A program made the position numbers and the translations under genes. From positions 1-25,352 of the forward strand of contig JAACDT010000037.1 in the NCBI GenBank assembly GCA_009936885.1: 25,352 bases of DNA, in the 5' to 3' direction. Under the pieces are notes generated by a model. That model was not told the origin of the DNA and did no database searches. It worked only from the letters and a program-made list of their open reading frames with translations. Of this stretch, positions 1-8,433 are shown one piece after another. This DNA is from Alphaproteobacteria bacterium. Its GTDB lineage: Bacteria; Pseudomonadota; Alphaproteobacteria; Puniceispirillales; Puniceispirillaceae. Every line of letters begins with the position of its first letter. The stretch's first letter is position 1.

Positions 1-728
1 CTGCATTTGCATTTGATAAGCCCTCTATTGTTATAGATGGAAATATAGAAAGAATTATTGCCCGCTATTTTAGTCTGAAGACACCGTTGCCAGCCCTTAA
101 ATCTACCCTTCCACCTTTTTATCAAAAGATGATACCAAAGCGTAACAGGTCTGACTTTCCACAGGCACTTATGGATCTGGGGAATGAGATTTGTACAACG
201 ATAAGCCCTGCTTGCACGCACTGCCCACTAAACCAAGGATGCCTGTCTGCTAAAACTGAAAATCAAGGACTGCTTCCAAACCGCTTTGTTAAACAGACCA
301 AACCAACCAGAAAAGGGCAAATCTTTGTCTTAAGGCATAAAACAGGGGATGCACCTGAATATCTTGTATATCGGCGTCCAGCAAAAGGACTGCTAGGGGG
401 GCTACTAGCTTTTCCTAGTCAGGGCTGGGATGATAAGCGACAGGGTTTTGATCCTAATTGGCGCCCATTCAGGGCTGATTGGGTAGAATTAAAGCCCTTG
501 ATAAGGCATGTTTTTACTCATTTTAAGGCAGAAATTAAGGTCTTTGTATCACAGGTAGAAGTAACAAATAGCAAGAATTGGGACGATGCATTCCAGCCGA
601 AAAATGAAACGAATGATGAAACAAATAATGAAAAACAGGATATGCCTGAGTTTGAATGGATAGCAGAAGCGGACCTACATTTGCCTAAATTAATGGAAAA
701 AGCATTACAGGCTACCACATACTATTAG
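1..728 (+). CDS. mutY: A/G-specific adenine glycosylase MutY, C-terminal part (5' end outside window)
   Basis: This is a base-excision repair enzyme that removes adenine mispaired with 8-oxoguanine. The frame is open from base 3, so the gene enters from the left and lacks its N-terminal catalytic half. The visible part opens with a segment containing VIDGNIERIIARYF, typical of the glycosylase core. A four-cysteine cluster follows (C-X6-C-X2-C-X5-C, in EICTTISPACTHCPLNQGC) that matches the [4Fe-4S] loop of the family. The second half resembles the Nudix-like MutY_C domain that recognises 8-oxoG, with GLLGGLLAFPSQGW and then HVFTHFKAEIKV. A TTG at 87 could be mistaken for the start but lies inside the conserved region. 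The extreme C-terminus is preceded by an Asn/Glu-rich stretch. The gene converges on purH across an 89-bp gap with no convincing terminator. Confidence 0.93.
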   Translation, partial: AFAFDKPSIVIDGNIERIIARYFSLKTPLPALKSTLPPFYQKMIPKRNRSDFPQALMDLGNEICTTISPACTHCPLNQGCLSAKTENQGLLPNRFVKQTKPTRKGQIFVLRHKTGDAPEYLVYRRPAKGLLGGLLAFPSQGWDDKRQGFDPNWRPFRADWVELKPLIRHVFTHFKAEIKVFVSQVEVTNSKNWDDAFQPKNETNDETNNEKQDMPEFEWIAEADLHLPKLMEKALQATTYY

Positions 729-817
729 CCCGCTTATTTCCATCATGGCTTCCCGTCAAAGCGCAAGGGCAAAACATAGCTATCGCTCAAGGAAAAGCCT
801 GCCTTAAAAAATTATGT

Positions 818-2410
818 TTAATGATTAAAATGTCTGATGCTTGTAAAGGCCATTGCAATTCCGGCATCGTCGGCAGCTTGAATAACCGCATCATCGCGCA
901 TCGAGCCACCAGGTTGAATAACAGCAGTCGCGCCTGCATCAACCGCTGCAAGAAGCCCATCTGGGAATGGAAAAAATGCGTCTGATGCAACCACTGAACC
1001 GACTGTTCTGGGCTTCTCCCAGCCATGTTCTTGTGCCATGTCTTTTGCTTTTTGCGCTGCAATCCTGCTGGAATCAAGCCTACTCATCTGGCCAGCGCCA
1101 ATCGCGGCGGTGCTTTGTTCTTTCACATAAATGATGGCATTTGATTTTACGTGTTTTGCAACTCTCCACGCAAATAGCATATCGGCTATTTCGCTCTTAG
1201 TGGGCTGACGTTTGGTAACAAGTGATAATGTATCTTCTGTGACGATTGCTGTATCTCTGGATTGTACAAGTAAGCCGCCCAAAATAGTTCGCACCTGATT
1301 AAAGGGTTTCTCTGGGTTTGGCATGCTGCCTGTTAACAACAAACGGATATTTGGTTTGCTGGATAAAATATCACAGGCTTTGCTAGTGGCGTCTGGCGCA
1401 ATGACAACCTCACTGAAAATTGAGGTTATCAGGCTTGCAGTTTCTTCATCCAAAATTCTGTTTGTTGCAATAATACCGCCAAAAGCACTTACGCTATCAC
1501 AATGATAAGCAGCCTTCCACGCATCACTAAGCGTGTCAGCAGACGCAACACCGCATGGATTGGCATGTTTTATTATTGCGACTGTAGGATTAGAAAACTC
1601 ACTGATTAATTTCAAGGCGGCATCGGTGTCATTCACATTATTGTAGGATAATGGCTTGCCTTGTATTTGTTTGGCCGTCAAAACAGACGGAACAGATAAA
1701 TCTGTTGCATAAATAGTGGCTGACTGATGAGGGTTTTCACCATATCGGAGTGTTTGAATAGCAGGGGCATTAATTTGCAAATCAGGCTCTGATTTTGCAT
1801 ATTCACCTGTTTCAAGGTGAGACGCCATCCAACTATTGATTGCATGATCATAAGAGGATGTTCGCGCAAATGCCTTTTGCGCAAGTGCTCTGCGATAAGC
1901 AAGTGAAGTTCCAGAAGAAACTGATAATTCCTCAATCAGGGCGGGATATTGTTCTGGATCAGTAATAACCGTTACGAAATCATGATTTTTTGCAGAGGCT
2001 CGTATCATTGCAGGGCCGCCAATATCTATATTTTCAATTGCGGTTTGATTTGTTGGATTTCCGGCGACCACCTGCTCGAACGGGTACAAATTCACAACCA
2101 GCAAATCTATAGGTTCTATGTGATGCTCATTGATTGCGCCCATGTGTGCTTGCGAATCTCGTTTTGCTAATAACCCGCCATGAATAGACGGATGAAGCGT
2201 TTTTACACGCCCATCCATAATCTCAGGAAAACCAGTAACTTCAGATACATCTGTTACGTCAAACCCAGCCTCTCTTAATGCTTTTGCGGTGCCGCCTGTT
2301 GATAACAGAATAATGCCAGCGCTTGAAAGAGCATTAGCAAGAATAATAAGACCTGTTTTATCAGAAACAGAAATCAAAGCACGACGAATTGGCAGAATAG
2401 AGTCAGGCAT
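818..2410 (-). CDS. purH: Bifunctional AICAR formyltransferase / IMP cyclohydrolase PurH
   Basis: PurH catalyses the last two steps of purine synthesis: formyl transfer from 10-formyl-THF to AICAR, then ring closure to IMP. The N-terminal MGS-like cyclohydrolase domain (about residues 1-200) shows [14 protein letters not shown] and [18 protein letters not shown]. The AICAR transformylase domain carries [20 protein letters not shown] and a late segment with [12 protein letters not shown]. The protein ends in SIRHFNH, like other PurH proteins. The frame is open upstream to a TTG at 2476, but ATG at 2410 gives the usual length of 530 residues and begins right before the conserved [15 protein letters not shown]. 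It is the last gene of the leftward rsmB - heparinase-like - purH row. It depends on folate one-carbon units, like the C1 module further right. Confidence 0.97.
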   Translation of the reverse strand: MPDSILPIRRALISVSDKTGLIILANALSSAGIILLSTGGTAKALREAGFDVTDVSEVTGFPEIMDGRVKTLHPSIHGGLLAKRDSQAHMGAINEHHIEPIDLLVVNLYPFEQVVAGNPTNQTAIENIDIGGPAMIRASAKNHDFVTVITDPEQYPALIEELSVSSGTSLAYRRALAQKAFARTSSYDHAINSWMASHLETGEYAKSEPDLQINAPAIQTLRYGENPHQSATIYATDLSVPSVLTAKQIQGKPLSYNNVNDTDAALKLISEFSNPTVAIIKHANPCGVASADTLSDAWKAAYHCDSVSAFGGIIATNRILDEETASLITSIFSEVVIAPDATSKACDILSSKPNIRLLLTGSMPNPEKPFNQVRTILGGLLVQSRDTAIVTEDTLSLVTKRQPTKSEIADMLFAWRVAKHVKSNAIIYVKEQSTAAIGAGQMSRLDSSRIAAQKAKDMAQEHGWEKPRTVGSVVASDAFFPFPDGLLAAVDAGATAVIQPGGSMRDDAVIQAADDAGIAMAFTSIRHFNH

Positions 2411-2569
2411 ATTTTTTTCTAACTTTGAGTGTTTTTTGGAATGCTTTGTTATGGCAAAGCACGCAGATATGCGCAATTAATTTATCTGGTAAAATTGAAA
2501 ATTACGGTTTTAAAGGCTTTAAAATTGCATAGCCTCAAAAATATAGAAAATCACGCCAGAGAATCGCCC

Positions 2570-4150
2570 CTATTGCCTGGTGAAAGACCATTTTATGGAT
2601 TTATCCGAGTGATGACGGATATCTTGCACATGCATGCGTAAAATAATCTGCTGACAGCTTAATCTTTGTTTACCCTCAAAATAAACAGATGGCTCTAAAA
2701 CTGGATTGGCGCCCTTGCATTTAAAAAGCCACCCAGCTTTTTGCGTGCTTATTTTCAGCACGATTGTCCCATTGCTTACCATTGCCGCACTGACCCGCGG
2801 ATGCAGATGAAATCGGATAATGCATGTTTTTGGGATTTCGCCTGGGCCACCTGTATAGCGCAGTGTGTCTGAGCCACGTATATTTCCGCCACCAGTTGAA
2901 AGATAAACGTGCCGTTCATGGACAATCCCATGAGAACTCATATAGCCATCATGGGCTAAATGAACCAGCATTCCTCCAGTTGCAGGGCCAATCTCCAATG
3001 CTCTTACAAGGTCAAAATTTTTACCACTCGAAAAGCAGTTATTCAGATTATCCAAACTTAGAGCGGAATGTGCTGCTGTTTTACAAAAGGCTGAATTAAC
3101 GAATTTTTCTTCTGATAATTGTCCTGCATTTACAATAAAAGGTGTGCCAGCGAGATGTACTTCAAAACTAGCCAGACTAGCAGAATTTTCTGGAATTGGA
3201 GTAACAGGTGTCGCGCAATCCATAATAAGAGTAGTTCTACCAGATGATAGGCGCACAAAACCAGTTTGCTTTGCATGGCGTGTGACTTTGCCCGTTGGCC
3301 CACATCTTTTAACAACATCATCTATTCTACCTGCGGGCGTGATGCCGCCACCATGAAAATGAGCAAAATTTCCACTTCCAGAGCGCCACATTTTTGCGAT
3401 AGCGCCCATTTTGGTAAGCATCTGATCTAAGGATTGAACATCGCTAATACCTGCTTGTGCCATTGCAACACGGCACTCAAATAGTTGGGTCATTACTTTA
3501 AAATGAGTCTCTGGCCTTCGAGAAATGTGACCGCCATCTTCATTCAGTATTTCCCCTAATTTTCGCTCAAATATCTCAAGCAATGGGCGCATATCAGATA
3601 GATTTGCGTTAAAAGCAGATTGAGTAACCAATAGCCCTCTTAATGAGGCTACTTGGTCATCAATATTGGATTGGTTTTGCCAGTCAAGGGCGAGGCATTG
3701 GGATTCAACAGCAAGCTGAGAAAGCAATTTATTTTGAAAGCTTTGAGATGCCGAATTTGCATACCATTTATAAGCAAAAATAAGATTACATAAACGATTA
3801 CCCAGATATTTTGGATGCCAGCTATCCGCATCCCAATTTGTATTTTCTGACAACCAAAATGATATTTCATCTCTTGCAAATATCCGAGCAGTATCCCCAC
3901 CAAAATCCCTAATATCACGAAGCCATTCAAAGCTGAAATATTCTGGCTGACCTCGATGTGTTGGTAATGCTGAATGAAGAATCTCTCCACCTAATTGAGC
4001 TGAGCCGCGCCACGGATCAGATGGCGGCATAAATCGATTAACATCCACGCGGAATGGAGGCTTTAACTGCCAGCGAAATAGGCCAGAGCGTCTATATAGT
4101 CTTTTTAAATAGCTTGCAGAGGTTTTTGTCTTCTCTGATTGCAGGTTCAC
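2570..4150 (-). CDS. Heparinase II/III-family protein
   Basis: This 526-residue protein belongs to the heparinase II/III-like family (polysaccharide lyase-type alpha/alpha barrel plus beta-sandwich). The N-terminal half is helical, with FEWLRDIRDFGGDTARIFAR and WHPKYLGNRLCNLIFAYKWY. The middle has HFHGGGITPAGRIDDVV. The C-terminal half carries AAHSALSLDNLN and ends in IKWSFTRQ, as in alphaproteobacterial members. The start is GTG at 4150, with a GGACGG ribosome-binding-like sequence six bases upstream. I see no clear signal peptide, so it may be cytoplasmic. It lies between rsmB and purH, an arrangement I recall from many alphaproteobacteria. The true substrate is unknown, and acting on a cell-envelope polysaccharide is only inference. 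Heparin cleavage should not be assumed. Confidence 0.85.
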   Translation of the reverse strand: MNLQSEKTKTSASYLKRLYRRSGLFRWQLKPPFRVDVNRFMPPSDPWRGSAQLGGEILHSALPTHRGQPEYFSFEWLRDIRDFGGDTARIFARDEISFWLSENTNWDADSWHPKYLGNRLCNLIFAYKWYANSASQSFQNKLLSQLAVESQCLALDWQNQSNIDDQVASLRGLLVTQSAFNANLSDMRPLLEIFERKLGEILNEDGGHISRRPETHFKVMTQLFECRVAMAQAGISDVQSLDQMLTKMGAIAKMWRSGSGNFAHFHGGGITPAGRIDDVVKRCGPTGKVTRHAKQTGFVRLSSGRTTLIMDCATPVTPIPENSASLASFEVHLAGTPFIVNAGQLSEEKFVNSAFCKTAAHSALSLDNLNNCFSSGKNFDLVRALEIGPATGGMLVHLAHDGYMSSHGIVHERHVYLSTGGGNIRGSDTLRYTGGPGEIPKTCIIRFHLHPRVSAAMVSNGTIVLKISTQKAGWLFKCKGANPVLEPSVYFEGKQRLSCQQIILRMHVQDIRHHSDKSIKWSFTRQ

Positions 4151-4261
4151 AATAGACCGTCCAGTTCTTTTGCTTTAGAGCTTTGTTATTTAAAAACCAA
4201 TGATCTTTCAAAGTCCAATCTACAGCTATAATTAGGCTAAAGCAGAAATTTTTGCTAGTCG

Positions 4262-5590
4262 TTATTTTACCTTCAAGCGCGCAATGAAAAAGCCGTCATT
4301 TCCGCGATTATCCGTTCCGTTCGTAAGTAACTGATTTGGCAAAATTCTGAGATAGTCTATTGTATCTTCTACTCGCTTTGAAGGGTAGAAAATATTGGCC
4401 TCTTCTCTTCTAATGGGGTCAAGGATAAGGCCAGATTTTTCGTTTGAAATCAAAGCCTGTAAGACCTCTTCTCCTTCCTGCTTTTGCAAGGAGCAGGTAG
4501 CATATATGAGAGTGCCTCCTGATTTAATCCATTTTGCAGCTGCTAATCCAAGCTCTATTTGCAAGGATTGAAGCTGTTTTATTTGCGTTGGTGTTTTGCC
4601 TATCAGCACATCTGGCCTTCGCCGGATTGTACCTGTCGCAGAACAAGGCGCATCTAAAAGCACGCCATCCACTGGGTTCTCTGGTATATAATCACGGCCA
4701 TCAGCACAGATAATATTTGCTTCAAGACTAAGCCTGTTTAAATTATCTGAAAGTCGGTTTATCCGAGTTGCACTATGGTCTATTGCTGTGACATGCGCGC
4801 CAGCAGAAATAAGTTGCGCAGTTTTTCCGCCAGGGGCTGCGCATAAATCAATAATGTTTTTATCGCTAACATTTCCCATTAACCTTGCCGGCAAAGCAGC
4901 GGTGCAATCCTGCACCCACCACTGGCCTTCATGATACCCTGGTAGCTGGGTTACATCTGCAACATGCTCGCATCTAACACTATGTGAGGATAGTGATTTT
5001 GCAGATAGGTTTTCTGTCCAATCTGAAATAAAATCTACATCTGTATTAGACGTGTTTTTTAATGTGATATCAAGTGGCGCTTGGCTTTGTGCAAGATGCA
5101 TTGTTTGCTGAACAGCGAATTCACCCCAATTTTTAGACCAGTCCTTTTTAAAAAACTCAGGTAAATTATCACTTGGATTAGTAGCTTGAAATAGTTTCTC
5201 CCCTGAACGTGAAATTGTTCTTAGAACACCATTTACCAATCCTGTATACGCATCGCCAGCTAGCGCTCTTTCTAATGAAACGCTGGTATGAATTGCGGCG
5301 TGAGGCTCTGTCTTAAGAATAAGAAGTTGCGCTGCCCCAAGTAAAATTATGGTTCTTATTCTTGGTTTGGGAGGTTTTTTAACAAAGTTGTCAATACAGA
5401 TAGTGAGCTGTCCATATTGTCGAACACAGCTCATTACTAATACACGAGCAAAGGCGCGATCTCTTGCTGGTAATTCACCCCACGCACTTTGAGCTGTGAA
5501 TAAATCATGCGCGAGACTCCCTTGATTTAAAATCGCATGAAGTATCTCAAAGCTTATTTTACGAGAGGTAATGTCGGTTTTAGGTGTCAT
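4262..5590 (-). CDS. rsmB: 16S rRNA (cytosine-5)-methyltransferase RsmB
   Basis: RsmB methylates a cytosine of 16S rRNA (C967 in E. coli) using S-adenosylmethionine. Residues 1 to about 135 form the NusB-like RNA-binding domain (RDRAFARVLV, then GLVNGVLRTI). A Rossmann-fold methyltransferase domain follows. The SAM-binding LCAAPGGKT lies at 249-257. The two family cysteines are in DAPCSATG (Cys316) and ATCSLQ (Cys366). The PQGH-type lead-in is WWVQDCTAALPARL. The length of 442 residues is normal. The ATG at 5590 directly precedes the helical NusB start and has only a weak ribosome binding site. It heads the leftward row with the heparinase-like gene and purH, and is divergent from the SDHAF4-like gene over a 135-bp gap that should hold promoters for both. 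Confidence 0.96.
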   Translation of the reverse strand: MTPKTDITSRKISFEILHAILNQGSLAHDLFTAQSAWGELPARDRAFARVLVMSCVRQYGQLTICIDNFVKKPPKPRIRTIILLGAAQLLILKTEPHAAIHTSVSLERALAGDAYTGLVNGVLRTISRSGEKLFQATNPSDNLPEFFKKDWSKNWGEFAVQQTMHLAQSQAPLDITLKNTSNTDVDFISDWTENLSAKSLSSHSVRCEHVADVTQLPGYHEGQWWVQDCTAALPARLMGNVSDKNIIDLCAAPGGKTAQLISAGAHVTAIDHSATRINRLSDNLNRLSLEANIICADGRDYIPENPVDGVLLDAPCSATGTIRRRPDVLIGKTPTQIKQLQSLQIELGLAAAKWIKSGGTLIYATCSLQKQEGEEVLQALISNEKSGLILDPIRREEANIFYPSKRVEDTIDYLRILPNQLLTNGTDNRGNDGFFIARLKVK

Positions 5591-5725
5591 GGTAAGAAAA
5601 TTCTTAGATGATATTTTAAGGCCTCTAATTTAATTGGTAAGGGTTAAATAGCACGCAGCCCTTGTAATTCACTAACATGCTATCCAATTCTTGGGGAGTG
5701 AAATTAATTTTTAAAGAGCAGATTA

Positions 5726-5953
5726 GTGACTTCAAAAACAACCCAAGGTCTAAGCAAGGCTGAACAGCACGACATAACAATCCAAGAAAGCACGCAGCTT
5801 GCTGATGGAGAAGATGTGGCGCATGAGGTGCTTGAAGAAAAAAAGGCAACAGAATCTCTAGATAAACCTGCCGCAGAGACAGGAGGCCCAAAGGGGCCAG
5901 AGCCAACAAGATATGGTGACTGGGAGCAAAAAGGCAGATGTACCGATTTCTGA
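5726..5953 (+). CDS. DUF1674 / SDHAF4-like small protein
   Basis: This 75-residue protein carries the DUF1674 signature at its C-terminus, GGPKGPEPTRYGDW followed by GRCTDF. That signature is shared with SDHAF4, the mitochondrial factor that helps load FAD-containing SdhA during succinate dehydrogenase assembly. The first about 50 residues are polar, Glu/Lys/Thr-rich and probably disordered, as in the family. The start is GTG at 5726, with AAAGAG seven bases upstream. No sdh genes are in the window, so the assembly role rests on family membership only. It is divergent from rsmB and followed after 82 bp by the DUF1491 gene in the same direction. Confidence 0.85.
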   Translation: MTSKTTQGLSKAEQHDITIQESTQLADGEDVAHEVLEEKKATESLDKPAAETGGPKGPEPTRYGDWEQKGRCTDF

Positions 5954-6035
5954 GCAAAGCTTGAAAAATAACATGGGATGACTGTTGAATATTTTGTCCT
6001 GTTTGGGGGGCATCTTTGATATAGGATAAAAACAT

Positions 6036-6362
6036 ATGAGGCTTAAGAGCGACTTCATTATCTCAGCAGCATTGCAAAAAGCCAATAGGTTGGCCATCTC
6101 TGCTTTTATTCATAAAAAAGGCGACCCTGATGCAGGAGCCATCTTCTTAGAGTTAGAATCAGATAGAGATTCTGTTCAGCTTTTGCATAGACGATTTGAT
6201 TTTGATGAAAATGAAATCTGGGAATGCCTTAATAAAGGCGAGCCTCAACCAGCCTATATAATCTCAGAACAGATTGAGCGAGAAATCATGAGAGATCCTG
6301 ATTGCTGGGTAATATCGGTTCAAGATAAGCAGGCAAGAAACATATTTAAACTCTCTTCATAG
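6036..6362 (+). CDS. DUF1491 family protein
   Basis: This 108-residue protein matches the DUF1491 pattern found across alphaproteobacteria. It begins MRLKSDFIISAALQKAN, continues with a segment giving DAGAIFLELE, and has a C-terminal REIMRDPDCWVISVQD motif. It has no signal peptide or membrane segment, so it should be cytoplasmic. The family has no known function that I can name. The ATG at 6036 sits about ten bases after AGGA. Neighbours are the SDHAF4-like gene upstream and the histidinol-dehydrogenase-family gene downstream, all rightward, but the gaps (82 and about 150 bp) are too wide to be sure of an operon. Confidence 0.85.
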   Translation: MRLKSDFIISAALQKANRLAISAFIHKKGDPDAGAIFLELESDRDSVQLLHRRFDFDENEIWECLNKGEPQPAYIISEQIEREIMRDPDCWVISVQDKQARNIFKLSS

Positions 6363-6511
6363 GTATAAAATATTCTGGTGCTAATTGCACAGCTTTATTC
6401 AAAAAGGCTATTTAAAAAAGCAGTATGCCTGTGGTATCTCAGTATTAGGGCATATCACAGTTGTTAGAAGATAAGTCATCACGTTCAATTTTAAAAATAG
6501 GTAAATCAGAT

Positions 6512-7849
6512 ATGGCAAATCAGCCCTCATTTAGCGTTTTTCGTCTCTCTGACATATCGGTTGATGATTATTCTGCTTTGCTTAAGAGAACAGAAGATGA
6601 TCTTGATTTTTTTCTGGAGCGCGTCCCAGAGATAATAGAAGCAGTTCGTTTAGAAGGAGATACAGCTCTTGCAAGATTTGGAGCTCGCTTTGAAAAGGCA
6701 GAATCCCTGACATCGCAATCAATTTTAGCAACTAAAAGTGATTTTGAAAAAGCCTTTAATCTCTTGCCCCCAGAACTTATTGAAACACTTGAATATGCCG
6801 CTGATAATATTCGCCGTTTTCATGAATATCAAAAACCTCAGCCTCAGTGGCGTGTTGAAATCAGGCCTGGCATTCATGTGGGCGAAAAAGCGGTTCCTAT
6901 AAGCCCAGTTGCTTTATACTCACCGCGTGGCAAGGGCTCATTTCCTTCTGTTACGTTAATGACATCCATTCCTGCAATTGTAGCTGGCGTGCCTGAACCC
7001 ATTATTTTAACCCCGCCTGGACCAGATGGAATGGTCGATCCCGCCACCTTAGTTGCAGCAAAGCTTGCAGGCGTTGAGAGGGTTGCAAAAGCTGGCGGTG
7101 CACAAGCTGTAGCAGCGGCAGCGTATGGCACAAACTCGATTCCAAAATGTTTAAAAATAGAAGGCCCTGGTAGTCCTTGGTTTGTTGCAGCAAAAAAGCT
7201 TTTATCATCTAAAATAAGCTCTCGTTTGCCTGCTGGACCAAGTGAAGTGATGATACTAGTGGATGATACTATTGACCCAGCGCTGGCTGCGCTTGATATT
7301 TTAATTGAATGCGAACATGGGGAGGATTCATCTGGCTTTATTGTTACGTGGTCAGAGCAAATGGCAGAAAAAATAATAGAAAAAATCCCATTTTATCTCT
7401 CCCAACTCTCAGAAGAGCGGGCAAAATTTGCACATGCTGTGCTTTCTGGCAGTCAAGGCGGCATTGTCATAGCTGAAAGTAAGTCCCAGGCTATTAAATT
7501 CGTGAATGACTATGCACCAGAGCATTTGCAAATTCTCTCAGAACAAGCAGATAGCTACCTGTCATCCATATTGAATGCTTCCGAAATTATGCTTGGAACA
7601 TATAGTGCAGGCTCTCTTGCTAATTATTTGCTTGGCCCGAATTGCGTGTTGCCAACGTCGGGAGCTGCGGCAGTTCACTCGCCATTAGGGGTGATGGATT
7701 TTATGAAAACGGTGTCTATTGGAGAAGTGAGTAAGGCTGGTTTCAGGGAGGCCGCGCCAAAGACACACATATTTGCGAGCTATGAAGGGTTTGATGCTCA
7801 TGCAAATTCAGTGTCATCAGCACGCCTTGATATACTAGAAAAAAAGTAA
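6512..7849 (+). CDS. Histidinol dehydrogenase family protein with substituted metal-site residues
   Basis: This 445-residue protein is a clear member of the histidinol dehydrogenase fold: GGAQAVAAAAYGT, KIEGPGSPWFVAAKKL, AGPSEVMIL, YAPEHLQIL, GPNCVLPTSG, YEGFDAH. The catalytic pair of E. coli HisD (Glu326, His327) aligns by constant spacing with Glu337 and His338. Zinc-ligand His262 and His419 align with His269 and His430. The other two ligands differ: Gln259 is Glu266 and Asp360 is Asn371. Substrate-contact His367 is Cys378. The usual VGIDMIAGPSE stretch is also altered. These changes suggest a paralog acting on another alcohol (the fold includes sulfopropanediol dehydrogenase HpsN), but true HisD activity is not excluded. 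No other his gene is nearby. ATG 6512 was chosen; the frame extends to a TTG at 6461. Confidence 0.88.
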   Translation: MANQPSFSVFRLSDISVDDYSALLKRTEDDLDFFLERVPEIIEAVRLEGDTALARFGARFEKAESLTSQSILATKSDFEKAFNLLPPELIETLEYAADNIRRFHEYQKPQPQWRVEIRPGIHVGEKAVPISPVALYSPRGKGSFPSVTLMTSIPAIVAGVPEPIILTPPGPDGMVDPATLVAAKLAGVERVAKAGGAQAVAAAAYGTNSIPKCLKIEGPGSPWFVAAKKLLSSKISSRLPAGPSEVMILVDDTIDPALAALDILIECEHGEDSSGFIVTWSEQMAEKIIEKIPFYLSQLSEERAKFAHAVLSGSQGGIVIAESKSQAIKFVNDYAPEHLQILSEQADSYLSSILNASEIMLGTYSAGSLANYLLGPNCVLPTSGAAAVHSPLGVMDFMKTVSIGEVSKAGFREAAPKTHIFASYEGFDAHANSVSSARLDILEKK

Positions 7850-7988
7850 TTCTGCTTTTAACCTGATTTACGGCATCATAGATCGTTTAACCTATCTATT
7901 AAAAATGGCCATCAAAACAGGTTGTCTGTTTAAAAATATAGGCTTATTTAACTAAATATAATATTTACATTAGTTCAGGGTTAAGTTA

Positions 7989-8411
7989 TTGCGACCATTT
8001 TTTATGTTTCTTATCTGTGTTGTATGGACACCTTCATTGCATGCTCAAGGTACATTAGAAGGGCCTGTAACAAAGGTAAGAGACGGAGACACAATTGAGG
8101 TTGGTCAAATTCCTATCCGATTTCAGGGGCTTACCTGTGATGAATTAGATACAAAAAAAGGACAGGATGTGCGCGATATGCTTAAAGCGATATTGATAGG
8201 TGAGCAGGTAGTATGTCAGCTTAATGGTCAATCCTCTTATGATCGCCTTATCGGCAGATGTATAGCTGTTGATGAAGGCGATATAGCCAACTATCTTATA
8301 GAGCAGGGCTATTGTGGCAGATGCAAAAGATATGATGAAGAAGGCCTCTATATAGAGGCGCAAACCAAAGCAGGTTTTTATAAGGGTATAATGCCTAATT
8401 ATTGCCGATAA
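7989..8411 (+). CDS. Exported thermonuclease (SNase-like) family protein
   Basis: This 140-residue staphylococcal-nuclease-fold protein has a short N-terminal signal peptide (hydrophobic MFLICVVW, likely cleavage after SLHA). The OB-fold core shows VRDGDTIEV, IPIRFQGLTCDE and YDRLIGRC. These place arginines and the glutamate near the positions of Arg35, Glu43 and Arg87 of S. aureus nuclease. The usual D-x-P-E lead is changed to T-C-D-E, so one calcium-ligand position differs and nuclease activity is uncertain. Six cysteines remain after the signal peptide, which suggests disulfides in the periplasm. The start is TTG at 7989, eight bases after AGGG; the next ATG (8004) would cut into the signal peptide. 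A TATAAT at 7957-7962 lies just upstream, without a good -35 box. The stop is embedded in a tandem duplication leading into the next gene. Confidence 0.82.
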   Translation: MRPFFMFLICVVWTPSLHAQGTLEGPVTKVRDGDTIEVGQIPIRFQGLTCDELDTKKGQDVRDMLKAILIGEQVVCQLNGQSSYDRLIGRCIAVDEGDIANYLIEQGYCGRCKRYDEEGLYIEAQTKAGFYKGIMPNYCR

Positions 8412-8433
8412 ATGAAACGCCGATAAATGAAAC
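8404..8433 (+). repeat. Perfect 15-bp tandem duplication at a gene junction
   Basis: The unit GCCGATAAATGAAAC occurs twice back to back (8404-8418 and 8419-8433). The first copy contains the stop codon of the thermonuclease-like gene (TAA at 8409-8411). Each copy contains ATGAAAC in the frame of the following SOUL gene. The first ATG (8412) reaches a stop after four codons; the second (8427) opens the gene. Confidence 0.95.

Noticed and set aside
787..1077. Minus-strand frame overlapping the 3' end of purH
   Set aside because: It lies in another frame of the strongly conserved PurH C-terminus and has no ribosome binding site or recognisable domain.
2514..2535. AGGCT...AGCCT inverted repeat between the heparinase-like gene and purH
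   Set aside because: The five-bp stem has a 12-base AT-rich loop and no T-run, so it does not stand out from background.
5858..6097. Minus-strand frames across the DUF1674 gene and the gap after it
   Set aside because: They are antisense to the conserved DUF1674 motif and to the start of DUF1491. Composition looks like a shadow.
7915..7931. AAACAG-GTTGT-CTGTTT hairpin after the histidinol-dehydrogenase-family gene
   Set aside because: The 6-bp stem is followed by A's rather than T's on the plus strand; not a convincing terminator or operator.
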